From Nymphaea colorata (lineage: Eukaryota; Streptophyta; Magnoliopsida; Nymphaeales; Nymphaeaceae), in NCBI RefSeq assembly GCF_008831285.2, contig NC_045146.1, positions 560,001-624,000 of the forward strand: DNA of 64,000 nt. The letters run 5' to 3'. The notes under the pieces were generated by a model. It worked only from the letters and a program-made list of their open reading frames with translations, was not told the DNA's origin and ran no database searches. Below are positions 24,813 through 45,094 of this stretch, piece by piece. A program made the translations under genes and the position numbers. Numbering within the stretch: the stretch's first letter is position 1; every line of letters begins with the position of its first letter.

Positions 24813-25298
24813 TTACAGGTCCTCGTGAATGGTGTCCAACATGGGTTTCCATCTGTCACTGGACAAACAGGAGCTCTCCTCTTCTAAGAGGATAGCCGAT
24901 GAACCCTTGATCAGCTGCAGGGAACCCAAATCCCCACCACACTTGGACAGCAGGAGGGCGAGCTCCTCCTTCGTCAACGTCACCCTCACTCTCAGGCCTC
25001 CCTTCTCCCCTGCCGGTTCCAGCCCACCCAACACATCCTTCTTGGCAAGATTCCCTTCTCCTCTCTTCTTCTTGATCAAAATGTAAGGGACGCCGGGCCT
25101 CATCTCACGATCTGCAGGCAGGGGCTCTCGCCCTTCTGATTCTATGGCTACGTAACAGCCGGGGTTGTCGATCAAGACATCATGCACCCTGACTGGGGGC
25201 TTGTATTCCAAGAACTCATAGTCCTCCTCTCTTAGGACATCAACCACGGCTTCCTCCACGATACCACCAAGATTGGTGGATGCCATGCAATTGCCCAT
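24813..25298 (-). CDS. PADRE (DUF4228) domain protein, 161 aa
   Basis: Complete intronless open frame on the minus strand. The MGNC start is a classic N-myristoylation site with a neighbouring cysteine for palmitoylation, which suggests membrane attachment. Residues about 17-80 form the PADRE core: a VVDVLREEDYEFLEY strand pair, KPPVRVHDVL, the NPG turn before the YVAIES segment, and RPGVPYILIKKK. A charged, probably disordered linker follows. The carboxy-terminal motifs are LRVRVTLTKEELALLL (about residues 101-116) and RWKPMLDTIHE near the end. The architecture and length fit the family, whose members respond to pathogens and abiotic stress; the molecular activity is unknown. A TATA box lies about 80 bp upstream and the leader is GA/CT-repetitive. 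It shares the carboxy-terminal blocks with the gene at 14882-15268 on the other strand. Confidence 0.9.
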   Translation of the reverse strand: MGNCMASTNLGGIVEEAVVDVLREEDYEFLEYKPPVRVHDVLIDNPGCYVAIESEGREPLPADREMRPGVPYILIKKKRGEGNLAKKDVLGGLEPAGEKGGLRVRVTLTKEELALLLSKCGGDLGSLQLIKGSSAILLEEESSCLSSDRWKPMLDTIHEDL

Positions 25299-25302
25299 GG
25301 CT

Positions 25303-25304
25303 GG

Positions 25305-25336
<32 letters not shown>

Positions 25337-25340
25337 AGGA
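25303..25340. repeat. GA-rich run in the 5' leader of the PADRE gene
   Basis: On the coding strand this is a CT-rich tract between the TATA box and the start codon, a common feature of plant 5' leaders. Confidence 0.85.
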
Positions 25341-25377
25341 GCTTGAGCGGGCGCTAATGGAGAAGGAGATATGTATA

Positions 25378-25385
25378 TATTTATA
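25378..25385 (-). promoter_or_regulatory. TATA box of the PADRE gene
   Basis: TATAAATA on the minus strand, about 80 bp upstream of the start codon at 25298. Transcription would start roughly 30 bases downstream, giving a leader of about 50 nt that includes the CT tract. Confidence 0.6.
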
Positions 25386-26231
25386 TGAGAAGCTAGGTTA
25401 CATTGTGTTAGAGAGGTTGGTGAGTGATTGTTTAAGAGAAAAAAAAAATTATAATGGTAATTTTATATGGCGGGCGGAGAGACGAGAAGGTGCAGGAAGC
25501 AAAGATGGAGAGGAAGATCGGAGTTTTGTCGCCGTGGAATGTCAGTCAAAGCATTGACCGTTGAATGGACTCTGGGGCCCCCTTCACGTATGATCTGAGC
25601 AATTTGATCTTTGGAAATTCTGAAGCAACATGTTAAGGTTTTGTTACATTCATAAAGAGGCATCTGTGATTTTAGTTGCAGAATCAAAGTCTTTTATTGA
25701 AGCGCAATAAATAGCTCTGATCAAGCCTCGAGGAGATAAGAAGGTAACTAAGAGCATCCCCATACAGCACAGTTGCAAATGGGCGGCCTGCCTACCTTTT
25801 GGGGCCTTTTGGTGATCGAAACAACTTGTTACTGTTACATAAATCTCCTTTAAGGATCGGGGTATATGTTCATGAAAATATATTTTGTTACCATGTTTCA
25901 CCAACTCCAGGATTTTGGGAGACTAACAAATTGTTATTGTTGGCAAACAACTCCTTTGAAATCTTTCTTTAACATTATTAGATTTCGGGTAAATGCATTT
26001 CTAAGACTAAATCAACTAATATGTTTGTGGAGAGTTTCAAGAATCAATGGGGAGATAGAAAATGGGGGGAAGAGACATATCCACCCCAAACCAATTCGGG
26101 TGGCAAATGGAGAGAACTTGGATCTATAAAATGTATCAGAAAGCAAATTTGAATAAGAGTCAGTAAAGTTAATTAAGAAGCAGAATTTTTCGATTCAACA
26201 ACTAGAACATGTTATGTATTAATTAGACCCA
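25386..26231. other. Upstream flank of the PADRE gene, intergenic
   Basis: This probably carries the distal promoter of the minus-strand PADRE gene. No specific operator or further gene is supported. Confidence 0.3.
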
Positions 26232-26376
26232 TCTGGCAAATAAAACAATTCATAATTGTCCCATGAATCTGTCCTAAAATTTGAGTAAGATTCATGAAAC
26301 AATTTTTAAGATATTCCATTCATCTATTTTAATCTTTGCATCATATTCATAGAAAAACGTTCTATTTGCTAAACAT
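26232..26376. mobile_element. Probable MITE related to 18004-18160
   Basis: It starts near TCTGGCAAATAAAACAATTC and ends near TTCTATTTGCTAAACATG, giving a weak inverted GCAAAT/ATTTGC pair. The interior AATTTGAGTAAGATTCATGA resembles the TTGAGGTAGATTCATGA core of the family seen at 18004, 47864 and 62802. Confidence 0.4.
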
Positions 26377-27436
26377 GCCTATTAGTATATCTACATGAAA
26401 GTATGTGTTAGTGAATAGAAATGGCATATTACCTTTAATGGTAAAAGGAGGACTTCCCTCCACAGGGACATAAATCACTGACAACTGAAAAAAAAAATGT
26501 TTTTTTTTCCAGGAAAAATATCTCTCTCCTTAGGCAGCAGTGGTGTAACTGTAGCTTCATGCAGACTGCTCTTTAAAATTCTTTTATTTTATTTTTATGT
26601 TGGCAAATTTAATATTTACTTTTATACATACATAATTGCCTCTCTAAATATAAATGTTTCTAAATAGGTGCCCCTCCAGCTAAGTTTTATGGCTCCGCGA
26701 GTATTATACAGGTTCCTGTGTTAGCCACCCAATCAACCGGAAATAAGAGGCTGATACTGGCATCAAGTATTTAATCATGTTTAAATAAGACTCTGAGTTA
26801 AAAGAAAGGCGGCAAGAATAATACTTGAAGATCATATAAGTCGGTTAATCCATGTCTGCATGTTATATGTTAATTTTAGTAATTACAAGAAATTGTGGGG
26901 GCGTGGAAGAAATAAATTTTGGCGTACGCCGGAAGAAGACAAATTAAGCTTCCAAAGAGGGAGGCTGAGAGAGAGACTTTCCAAGGTGGAGTGCGAGTCT
27001 CAAGCTTCCCTTCCACACAGTCCATGCGCTGACGTATTAACCATCCATTTTATTCAACTCTCCATGAGAGAGAGAGAGAGAGAGAGAGAGAGCTCCTGTA
27101 TCCCAGACCACGTACGCCAGTTTTTTAGACTTCTTAGATTGTTGTTGAAAATATGTTAAAAGAAAATACAAGCAACGTTAATTTAATATAAAGCATGTTC
27201 TAAATCAAGTTGTTTTTGTGAAAATGTTGATTTCTTATCAAAATTAATAAGAGCAAGTAATTTTTTAGAGCTAAAAAGAATATATTTAGACTAAAAAATG
27301 ATTAACTTATGTCGTATCACTCCTACAGATCACATTTATAAGATTATGTTGTGAAAAAAATTAATACTTTAACCCTCAATTTTAAGGACTGTTCTGTTTT
27401 GGTTTATGACCCAAGTGGGCTAGAATACGCCAGTTT

Positions 27437-27440
<4 letters not shown>
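26377..27440. other. Intergenic with degenerate element and GA run
   Basis: The block at about 26560-26710 ends with GCCCCTCCAGC-TTTTATGGCTCCGC, resembling the right end of the GGGGCAGAG elements. A (GA)n run lies at 27066-27092. No gene is supported. Confidence 0.35.
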
Positions 27441-27529
<89 letters not shown>

Positions 27530-27552
27530 ATGTGTGTGTGTGTGTGTGTGTG
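27441..27552. repeat. Long compound (AT)n(GT)n microsatellite
   Basis: About 68 bases of AT followed by about 44 bases of GT with two interruptions. It creates long spurious open frames on both strands. Confidence 0.95.
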
Positions 27553-27604
27553 ACTGTGTACATGTTGGTATCCAAGTCTCACTCATCTTACCGTTGGTTT
27601 TGTG

Positions 27605-27850
27605 ATAGGAAAACCAAGTTTCTTAATGTTATAAAAATTTGGTTTGTTTGCTTGGGCAACAAACTCAAAACCTGGTTTTCTATGAATAACTTAAGGGAAA
27701 CAAAAGTTTTTCACTCCCTTTTGTATAGCTAGGTTTTCCTCAAACCCAGTTTTAATGGCATCCAAACGCACCAAAAATCTGGTTGTGAAGGCAGCACCAA
27801 GTTTTACCTCCAAAACTTGGTTTTAAAGTGTCACCCAAACACCTTGACAA
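27605..27850. mobile_element. MITE-like element rich in AAAACCNGGTTTT motifs
   Basis: It contains repeated AAAACCTGGTTTTC, AAAACTTGGTTTT and GGTTTTCCTC words in inverted arrangement and ends with GTGTCACCCAAACACC. It aligns loosely with 45830-46165, which has the same word set and ends GTTGTCATCCAAACGTC. It is probably a non-autonomous DNA element family; the ends are not exactly fixed. Confidence 0.5.
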
Positions 27851-34814
<6,964 letters not shown>

Positions 34815-37800
34815 TTAACGTGTATTTTCAGGAGAATTATGTATCCGACTCAATTTTACGCTACATCCAATCAAATCTGACTTCAAAGCCTCACAAACTG
34901 ACTCATCAGCCTCTACTTGGTCAGTGCACAACAAAGATGAGCTTTCATTGGCACCAGGTACATGTGGATCACCGGTAGGTTCAGGCAAGGTATCCAGCTT
35001 GTGCTCAGCAATACAACAGATTGGAACAGAAGATTCAAAAGGACCCTCTTGCCCCATCGCAATGGCACAAGCAACATCTCCTTCACAAGAAGGGGACTTG
35101 CTTTCTTGATTATTTTTGCTAGTGAAGCTCAGGACCTGAGTGTTGGGCTCAGGTGCAGCTAAAGGTCCTACCATATCAGAATCAGAAGACGGATGATCCT
35201 TCTTGGATTCAATTCCATCGGTTGAGAATGAGACTGTGCTGAATTGCCTTTCATCCCTCTGCTTCTGATATAAACTCATGGCCCGCTGCAAAAGAAGCAA
35301 CAACAAAGCCTGTTAGAACAAACTCAAAAAACGGACATTACATTCCTTTTATGCCAATGCTATTAGTTTGCAGCACCCGGGAAAGAAAATTTTACACGTG
35401 ACCGTTAATTGGAACCACATTTCAAGTACCAACGCACCTTGAAAAAAGAACCAAAGAACCGTTTCACAGGCTCAAACAAGTCCTTTTAAAGGACAAGAAA
35501 AAGCAGCGCAACAGAACAAGCGTACTATACCAGACATTTCTACCAGAACCCCAGGATGGGAAAAAAAGGACTTAAAACTTAGGACTGCCAAAGTGAAGAA
35601 AAAGAGTGGTTGGAAACGAACCACAATTTTCTTTTACATAATCTCTATTAAAGGCTAAGACCTTTCAATAACCTACGCAAAGAAATTCAGTTCACAAATT
35701 AAAAAAAAAAACAATGATAGAAGAGGTAATGGCACAAGCAATAACACTTACCTCAAAAAGGGCAATAGTTGTTGCAGGAAAGAATGAAGATGCTTGACCA
35801 AACTTGTCAAGTTTTTTACCAGTCCCAGTACTCTGTCATAGACGAGAATGTAAATGTTAATGTTCTGTGACACATCAAATAAATTAAAAATAAATTTGAG
35901 TTAAATTACTCCAACAAAAGTTTTTGAAGGAAAAAAAATTGCTGAGAAGTTCAGGATAGGAAACACCACGTCAACAAGGCCATGGAAAGCATCTGAATTA
36001 TTAACTCATGGGACAAGTGCAGATTAATTAGATTTAATCACTACATTGAAATTGATAAACCAAAAAGTTCTAATACCTCCAGATGTACGGGAGGTTCCAA
36101 CACCTGCCCTTGATGACTGGTAGACTGACCACCTGCCGTATCACCTTTTCTGCTCATGGCATTTATGCACTTCTCATACAAGTCAGGACCAGCAAGATCA
36201 CAGGAGATATCAAGCTTAGAAAGGTAATAAGACATATTCATGGTTGGTATCTTATGCTCTCGTTCTTTTGCAGGGACTGCTTGTGCAGGAGCTTCCGATT
36301 CAACCTTAGTTGCAGGTGCATCTTCTGATCGCTTGATTTCTATGCTTTCAGCAGGAGCACGTTCAGGTCGTTGCCGCTCATGCCGTTGTCGCTGACCATT
36401 TTGTCCAGCCCATGCGGGCTCCTCCGCTGGCACTCGTCCATGGAACTCTGGCTCCTTCTGAGCAGGACCGTCCATACTTATACCACCATTTTGTCCCTTC
36501 AACATTTCAGCATTCATTTCCCAACCCCTGCTTCCTACCATATAACGATTTTGATCCCAATCCGGCCTTCCATAGAGATGGGACTCCTCTCCAAAAGTGT
36601 TTGCAGCATCCCACCCAGGTAAGTGATTCTGAGAATGTGGTGGACATGCATCTTCTCCTGGGTTCCGCCATCCAAATGGACGTACATGTCCAGGAAATCT
36701 GTCACCATCATGCATGTGATACGAAAGGCCAGCCTGATTCAACTCCACAGATGGCCGGACACCAAAAACTGGTGATGCCTGGAACTGTGGCAGCATAGAG
36801 TGGAATCCAGCAGGGGAAGGCCCCACTTGGGGTTGAAATGGAATGAAATTATTTGCGACAGGTCCAGTCCAGCTTGAGATGCCTCTCCAAGCATTGGCTT
36901 GCGGCCCTCTTCCCTGGCCAAGATCAGTGCTCCTTTTGTACCGACCATTGAACTTGCGATCACCAGACTGAGACCTTGAGTCCTCTTCTGAGAATGCCAA
37001 GAGAGAAGGAAAGTCAAAACCATGCCTAAGAGAAGGTGGAGAAGGAAACAGACTAACAGAATTTCCAAAATTGTTAGTAGCTCTAATAGAGGGTGAAATA
37101 AGAGAAGTTCCATCACCATTGAGTGCATCAAAATGTTGGAAACTATCCACAGATGGTTTATCCAAAGGTGACCCCAGACCACGGTCTTCATTTGATAAAA
37201 GATCTCGACAATGTGCATCCTTAGAACTGCTGCGTGCATGCCTTGATTCATCCAGATCGAGACTGCGCCTGCTACTGCTTCTGCTTGAATGGCGATGTTC
37301 ATGTGTTGCTGGTGAAGGGGATTTATTTCTCAGCCGAACAGATGAAGCTCGGCTATCTGACCTCGGAGATCTTCCAACAGGGCTAAGGAAAGGAGGCACC
37401 TCATTGTCAGAGCGTGCTGGAATATCTCCCACAGCTGATTCATCTGCATAGCTAATATGCTTTGACTTTTCTCTGTCTCTAGATTGAGGTTCAGAAACCC
37501 TCTCAGCAACAGAAGAAACACCACCATGTTCTTTTGGTCCCGGAGAATCAGCACGTCGCCGAGATCTATCCTCGGAAGGGGATTCAGGGTAAGCCGAATC
37601 TGCCTGCCTTGATCCATGCCTAGAAGGACAGAGGACGGAAGTTAACAACATTGACAGTGGGACAGTGATAAAAAATTGTAGCAAGAGAAAGCAAGTCACA
37701 GACAAAATTTCCAGGATAACTATACTAAGAATGAGAGAATACACGGCATTCACACCTGGAGATACAAAAAAAGATGAAGCCAATTTTCTGGAGAACTTTA

Positions 37801-40800
37801 AGCATTTTGTTAACGAACAGATTAAGAGTGTTTGTTGTTATACTAAAATTTTTGGGCAACTAAAATAAAACAGCACCATTACTGAGAAACCAACTGCTGT
37901 TCCAAAACATGACAGTTGACTGTTCGCTCACAGAATCATAAGAGGTTCGTATTTCACAAGGATGATTTTAAAAAGGTATGTCCCTCTTCAAGTCTGCCAG
38001 GAAAAAAATAATATAAATATACCCAGTGGTTGGTACCAATGCATTTCATGGAGGTTGAAAAGTCAGCCAAGTTTTCCATCCATGTCAGCCGAAGAAAAGA
38101 ACATCGTCTCAATCTTAAAAATATAATAAACTGCTGCTTTTTTAAGTACATTAAGGTATAAAATCCCCATTTATAAATGAGATAAAGTTACAAGAGAAGA
38201 ACGATAACAAAAAGTGGGCAATAAAAGGATAAATAAACAAGAAGGGAGGAAAAACTAACCACAGAAGCAAGGGCACACATGGTACAATATGCTTAACAAT
38301 ATAAGAGCTTCAAATGGCAAGAGTATATTGGACACACGTAAACATTTTACATTAGTGTATTCAGTTGCACGAATGAGTCTTACAATATTCTCAATTATGA
38401 ACCAGAAATTCGATGTCATTACTGAGGAAATGCAAATATACTATTTAAGTTGAATTGAAGCACAGATAACTAGTCAAAAACTTAAAATAATATATAAATA
38501 GATACAACAAAGACATAGTGTTCACTGTGTACATGAAGTGTCAAGAGCACCTGAGTAATATACCATGTTGACCAAGAATACTTGGGATAAATGAAGTGTC
38601 CATCTGACATAGATTACCAGTATTCAATTCCTTAAAAAGTAAGCAATACAATAAAGGGACGAATATATACATGTGTTGATCTTTAGACATGCGCTTGCCA
38701 GTGCTTGGAGAGCTCCTTAGTTGGGTTTTGCTTAGACTCGTCTCCATGTCTGATCGCATATAATGTGCTTCAGGCCTTGGCTTCTCAGATGCTGATCGAC
38801 TACTGTTCAAGGCTTTGAACCCCAAATCAGCATTTGCTTCTTTGATAGCTCGACTTTTGTGATCACTGTGGTCTTCATTATCATCAGATCTTCTCCCCCG
38901 GTTCTCTTTCATCCGGAGGCTCCTGTCCAAGTTAGGACTACCGTCTCGATCAATCTCAGGCTTGCTCTTCTTGTGACGGCTTCCTGATGATCTACCTTCA
39001 TCTCTCAAATGTTTCTCATCAGATCTGTCAACAGTGTGATCTCGTGAAGAGCGCTCCTCTCGGTGTTTATCATCTCGATATCTATGGTCTCTATCAATAT
39101 CTTCTCGGTATTTGTCCCTATATCGTATATCTTTATGTCTTTCATCTCTCTCATCTTTATACCTTCCATTTTTAACACGATCCTCACGAGAAGACAAGCG
39201 TCTGTCATCACTATCCCTAACATCCTCCTGCCATTTATCTTTGTCCCCAGATCCATCTCTCCTTCTAATGCGCTTCTCAAGCTCCTTCTCTAGCTCAGGG
39301 TTCCGTAACTCATCCTTTATTTGCCATTCTGTAAACACATGCACAACCCACATAAGTGGTTGCCATAAATTTTTCCCAGAAAAGGAACTACCTCTGATGG
39401 TAAGATATACAGCACATGCAAACAAACAATGCACAAAAGAGATCAGATAAGTTTAGAAATTCAAATAATCATTTGTGAAAGAGAGGAATATCAGACAGTC
39501 CACATCCCAAGTGACCTCTTATGGACAAAAGCAGTGCACTCAAATCATACAGAATCTTGCCCAGTGCCCACCTGGAAGAGCTAAATTACCACTAAAACTT
39601 ATAATTCACAAACAACATAATCACAAGGACAAAGTATCTTCACTTCACCAGATCTGAGCAGTGTGGACTAAACAAAGTGAGAAATCAGTTGGATAGGAAA
39701 GCTAAGCACTGGGATAATATATTTGTATATTGATTTACAAGTTATAATGTTGTAAGGTTTATCTCAGATAGATATTTCAAGAGAACAAAAAAAAGATTAA
39801 ATTTTGGAGAGGTGCCGGCAAAATCTCTGTAATCATAAACCCAAAAAAAAAGGTATTAAAAACCATCAAAAGAGGGAGGGAAGCTAAACCCATTTTACAA
39901 TAATTGTATTTCTAAAACAATGCTCTGAATTAATCAAAATATTTACCATGACTTCTTTAGTCAATCGTGATATATTGAAAATACTCAAAAAAAAAAAAAC
40001 TTTCCCACATAGACAAAAAAAAAAAAAAAAAAAAAAAACTTAACTGGTTGAGCATCAAATACCTTAGCTGATGAAACTCCTTTTACAACACACAATCAAG
40101 TGGCAGATGTTTGAATTTCTTTGGTAATCAACATATTTGGGTTTTAGTAAAAAGGTGTAGATAGCACAAAGAGGAGCAAACAGCAAACAAAGCTTGTTTG
40201 CTTGGAGCGCAACAGATGTCCAACCACTTGAAAACTGCACCATAATGAACTTTTCCTGCTCCATGTAATAAACATGCCTTAATGTCTTCATATTTGTTTC
40301 AAGAAAAAAAGTTCTACTCGACAACAATGACCATCATTTCTAAGATGGCCTAGAGTTCCACTTAAATTTTCAAATCCGGATTCTGATACTATACAAAAAG
40401 TCACTGGAGACTATGACTAAAATACATAATATAATATTCTTGCACCTACAAGTTGGAAGCGTTGGATCAGAGGACAGGGAACAGATCTCTATCAGAGACA
40501 ATATATATCCTCCTAACAAAATAAAGTTCACGCATGTCAACTGTTCCAAGAAGATCATATGCAGTTCACGAATTGCCTGTTTGATTTTGAAATATATTAA
40601 GATATTTAGATGGTTAGATGAAAATTCTTGAAACTAGTCTGCACTGTGCATTTCTTATTCTACTGAAAGTTAAGCAGCTTTTTTGCACTCATGCTCATGT
40701 TCACACAATCACAACAGTGCCTCTTGCTTATTCCTCATCCCAACTTTTCTTCACCACCTTTAAAAAATTCTCAACTGTGCACATCAACCACCTTTCCAAT

Positions 40801-43800
40801 CCTATACATGTTACAACTGCCAGCATATTCAAAAATGTACCCAAACAGACACTCATATTATTAGAGGTTTAGAAACTTAGAACAAAATCCAACCATTGAA
40901 AATGAGAAAAAACGAACTTACAGTTTCATCACGATAATAATAACTGAACAGTATGTATAAGAACCCAACTTCCAGCAACATGCCCAAAGCTCACACTTTT
41001 CTAAACCTCAAGCAAGAGAGGAAAGACTTTGAAGATAATTGAGGAACAGATTCTCCAAAAATAATGCAAAACTTCAAGAACGAAAAATAGAAAGAGAAGG
41101 ACTACACACACTTCTGTGCAAAACAAATTGTTCGATATTTCAAGTAAAGGTTTGTTTGTCCTGGGAAGGAAGGTCTAAGAGTTGGACACACAACTACGAC
41201 AAGAAGCCTCATATGAGCTTGTTTGATATGGAGCAATCCACAGAACGCACAAAGTGTTCTGTGCCACTCCATGCATTCCATGGTTTACCACAGACTGCTA
41301 AGAGCACCAAAAAAGGTGTTCCATGAGTGTAAAATGTCTGCAGATCCCACCATGTTCTCATGAGTTATGTCCATAGCTTGCATGTGCCTGCAGGACCCCC
41401 ACCAGGAAGGAACGTGAGTGGTCCATTCTGAGAACGCTAATCAAACAACACCTATATCTTCTACACCAGTCGAAGACAGAATAATATACCTAAAAGGCTA
41501 CAACAAGAAAAAGGTCAGAAGGTCAAACTAAAAGTTTTGCAGCTGAACCAGTCTAAAAGTAGTAAAAAGCAACAAATCTGTTGAAGCTGCAAAGTATGGA
41601 CACAATCAGGTTTCCGAGCAATCACACAACAGTAACAACATAAAATTCCATGCATCCTTTTTGCAAAATACAAACATAGTCCACCAAGATGTTTAATGAA
41701 ACAAGCAAAAAACACCACCAAAATATTAACATTCACGCATACAAGCCAAGCTTGGTTCAAACCCCTATGTGTAGAAAATAATAAACACAATTAGGACCTG
41801 CACACATCTTCAGCTTGATCAAATCTGCCATTTGTGGCTAACTCCAAAAAGGTATCTCCTTTTCACATGCTTTGAGCTATGTAGTTAAAACTTAAAAGTG
41901 CTAGGCAGGCCAGTGGCAAGCCCAGAAAAGGCCTAGGCATGGCCTAAGTCCTATCAAACATATAAAAGGAGAAAAAATATGGAAAAGAGAACAACGTATG
42001 AGGATGAAAGAAGAAACTGGAGGTTTGAAAAAAAAAATCCATCTTAATCAATATATCAGAAGATAATCCTAACAGAACAAAGCCAAATTTTATAATTGAT
42101 TTTTTCTTTTTTAAAAAAAAAAAGGTAATGGAAGTCTAATCAGTGTGTCATTTCTTTTGCTTGTGGAGCCCTCACCTATCTAGGCTCCTGCCAAGCACCT
42201 AAGCGCACTTTTAATCACAACGACTTGAGCTGCTCAGGCAGAACCTATGTGCAGAATCTCTCTGGCCTGTTTCTACTTATCAGCTATCACATAAATTTTG
42301 TCCCAAACTTGATTCATTCTGGTCTGATCTCCAAAAGTTATTTAAATTTTACAAAGTCCACACTCAGAAAAGGTGATTCTAACTCAGAAGATTGCCGTTT
42401 GAAGGGCTTACTAATGACCAGGCATAATTGACATTCAGTTTTATATGCTTTTTGCCAAGTAAAATGCCACTTCGAGTATTACATAATAAGAACTGCAACA
42501 GATGAAGATGAAAACCATTCCTTCAGTACAATTCACATGACTTCAGTCTTGCACATAACAAATGCATCAACCCTATTCTCTCACAAACCTTGTCTCCATC
42601 ATCCCCACGACCTTGGCTTAAAGTTCCTGATTAATTCAATGGTCATCATCTGGCAATGTGTTCGACAGATTATGATACCTTATATTCTTATTCTGAGTCG
42701 ACCATCATGTCCTGGATGTTAAGCAAAATGGTGTTCCTCCCAGTGATCCATGTAATTTTCTGGTTATCGATCCACTAGAAGCTGCCAGTTACTAGATTAT
42801 TTTATGAGTATAAAAAGGTTCCCTTTTGTTGGTGCAGATAACTTGCAGAATCACGGAGATTGTAATGCATGATTCACTTTGTACTTTGTTGTACAGTTCA
42901 GATTTGACCATCAACTATGTGCTCATGCATATGTCACACCAAAGAAGACCAAACATTGGTTGAATGAGGATCACTTTATCATCGTCCTATTCTCAAATTC
43001 AGGAAACTATAGGAGTATCTTCTTAACAGATAGAGATCCTAAACACATATTACCCAAACAGTTCTTCATTGTACTAAATAGTTGGTTACAAACCTCTCTG
43101 TAATGCATATAGACTCTAGTGAACCCAAAAGCCTGGATTTGGCCAAATTTGCACCATCTATAAAATGACCCAGGATAAGATGCTTTCTGACAAATCCTAT
43201 GACCCATCTTTGAGACAGTGAAAACAAAAAAATCAGGGTTTGGGTACCTATTGCATACCAACTAACCAAATCTAGATCAATTGGATTTTTGATGAATTCA
43301 AGTTCTGATGTAAAGAAATCCGAACCAAATCCGAGTACTATTCCATAATCCATATAGGAAATTAAATATAAACAAAAATGGTAAGGTTTAGATTCATATG
43401 AACATGTTTACATTCTTTATCAGGTTTTAAATTTCATCCTTAACACAAGCATGAAAAGCAAAACGGTGGCAACTGCTAGATATTGAAATGTGGGTTATAT
43501 TTCCGTAGTCTTTTCCAAATTCCTATATATGCATCCAGACTTGTAGAACCATATCCACAAGATGGCATTTCATATTACTAGCAAAGAAGTGTATCCACTA
43601 TCAAGCATATAAAACACAAAAAAAAAACGATACCTTTAGTATGAAAAGTAATAGGAAAAGAGCCAACTGGAACATATAGGGGAGATCGATTGCGTAGTTT
43701 GTGAAATTTTATCCTAGCCATCTGGGACAACAACTGGAAGACTTATATAGTTAAGAAGCAGAAAGTTATAACAATAATGTTCAGGCTCTTGTCAAGACTC

Positions 43801-45094
43801 CGAAATATTGTGATGAAATAGAAGAGTTCCAATTATCATTTATTATGTTTGAGAGCAATGTTTGTCCAAGTATTGTTGAACCTTTCATATGCATATTGTC
43901 CATAATTTGTTTCCATTTGTTGGCAGGGTTGACCTAAAAAGATCCTAGTGGATGAAGCTAGTAAGCATGTTAAACCAAAGTAGGAATTAGGACATTGGCC
44001 CGAGTCTTCTCTGTTTTACAACAATCTGTATCTTTCCTAATGGGGTGACGATCTATTGTCTTTACAGTCTGTTACTTTTATTCCGAGTGACTAAGTAGCT
44101 CAGAAAGATTTTAGTCCTCAGCGGCCACCGTGCACTAGTATCTCAAAATTGTCTGTTGTTTCTAGTACTACAGAGTAATAGTTCAGAATGATTTAAACTG
44201 GTCCCGCTTTGCTTGGGATAAAAGATAACCAATAAGAGTGCTCTGTAGGAACATGAAGCAACCGCGACTCCATTATGAGAACCAGGGAAGCACAAAGCAG
44301 TTGTGAAAATGCAATTTGTTAACATCAAAATAAAGAGAGTTAAAACCAAAACGAGAGGATCAGGACCATTTACCTGCATTTTCCGATTCCCTCTTACGTG
44401 GCCTTTCTTCATGTGAACTACCAGCTTCGGTCTTCTGGCTCTTGCCTGCCTCGCTGACGACAGTCATCTCTTTTCTGTCCACCTCCTTCTCCTTTCCCTC
44501 TTTCAATTGATGAACTTCCTTCCTACCCGACTCCCTGTCCAGTTTCCTTTTCGATGAGGATGAAGACTCATTCTTGCTGCTGCTCTTCTTGCCTTCTTCA
44601 GCGTCCAACTGAGTAGCTTCCTCTTTACTCAAACCCTCGTACCGGCGACTACCCTTATTCTTTACTTCAGCCGATGTCCTAGCTTTTAACCCTTTCTCTT
44701 CTTTGCCTGGGGCATCTAAATCGGAGCTAAAGCACTCAACCCTAGCCTCCACAACGCCCTCTATCTCTCCATTCCAACGGTCCGACACACCCGACTCCGA
44801 CCTGTCCTTCCGGCGCTTCGCGGGGAAGTATTCACCGGAAAACTCATCATTTCCTGGCGCAAATACATCCGCCGCTGAGGGGCCCGCGATCTTCCGCTTC
44901 CCCCCAGGCTCTGGCGACTCCGAGCCCTTCGAGGCCCTACTTCCCCTTACGCCGTCCTCTCTGGCCTTCTTCGACGAAGAGTCCACGTTTCCTTCTTCGA
45001 CCCCGTCCTCCCCGTCGGACTCCAACGCGTCCCTCGAATCCCTCGCGCTGTGCTTGTGCTGCCTGTGAGATTTGTGCCTAGACCCCTTAGGCAT
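34815..45094 (-). CDS. HIZ2: HIZ2/ZC3H13-like charged nuclear protein, complete five-exon gene, 1157 aa
   Basis: Coding exons on the minus strand: 45094-44374, 39328-38671, 37619-36077, 35832-35752 and 35285-34815. All junctions are GT-AG and keep frame (total 3474 bases including TAA). Residues 1-240 are Lys/Arg/Glu/Ser-rich and start MPKGSRHKSHRQHKHS. About residues 242-264 hold the conserved block WQIKDELRNPELEKELEKR; then come RD/KYRED charged repeats, an SR-rich part, a Pro/Gly/Phe-rich middle, and a conserved MNMSYYLSKLDI-DLYEKCINAMSR block near 920-950. From memory this layout and length match Arabidopsis AT5G53440, called HIZ2, a HAKAI-interacting protein proposed as the plant ZC3H13 counterpart in the m6A writer complex. 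No zinc-finger cysteine pattern is obvious in the sequence. The gene looks intact; the functional link is by family resemblance only. Confidence 0.85.
37620..38670 (-). other. Second intron of the HIZ2-like gene
   Basis: The donor is GTATATATTC after the exon ending in phase 2, and the acceptor is CCTTCTAG. Interior sequence is AT-rich with no other feature seen. Confidence 0.7.
39329..44373 (-). other. First intron of the HIZ2-like gene, about 5 kb
   Basis: It is bounded by GTAAATGG at the donor and TGTTTACAG at the acceptor. Poly-A runs lie near 39989-40000 and 40017-40038, and a transposon-like block near 41905-42215 contains AGGCCTAGGCATGGCCTA and CTAGGCTCCTGCC. No exon-like or protein-coding sequence was recognised inside. 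Confidence 0.7.

Noticed and set aside
36739-37302. 187-residue minus-strand open frame inside the third HIZ2-like exon
   Set aside because: It is an alternate frame of the real coding exon 36077-37619, which joins correctly with its neighbours.
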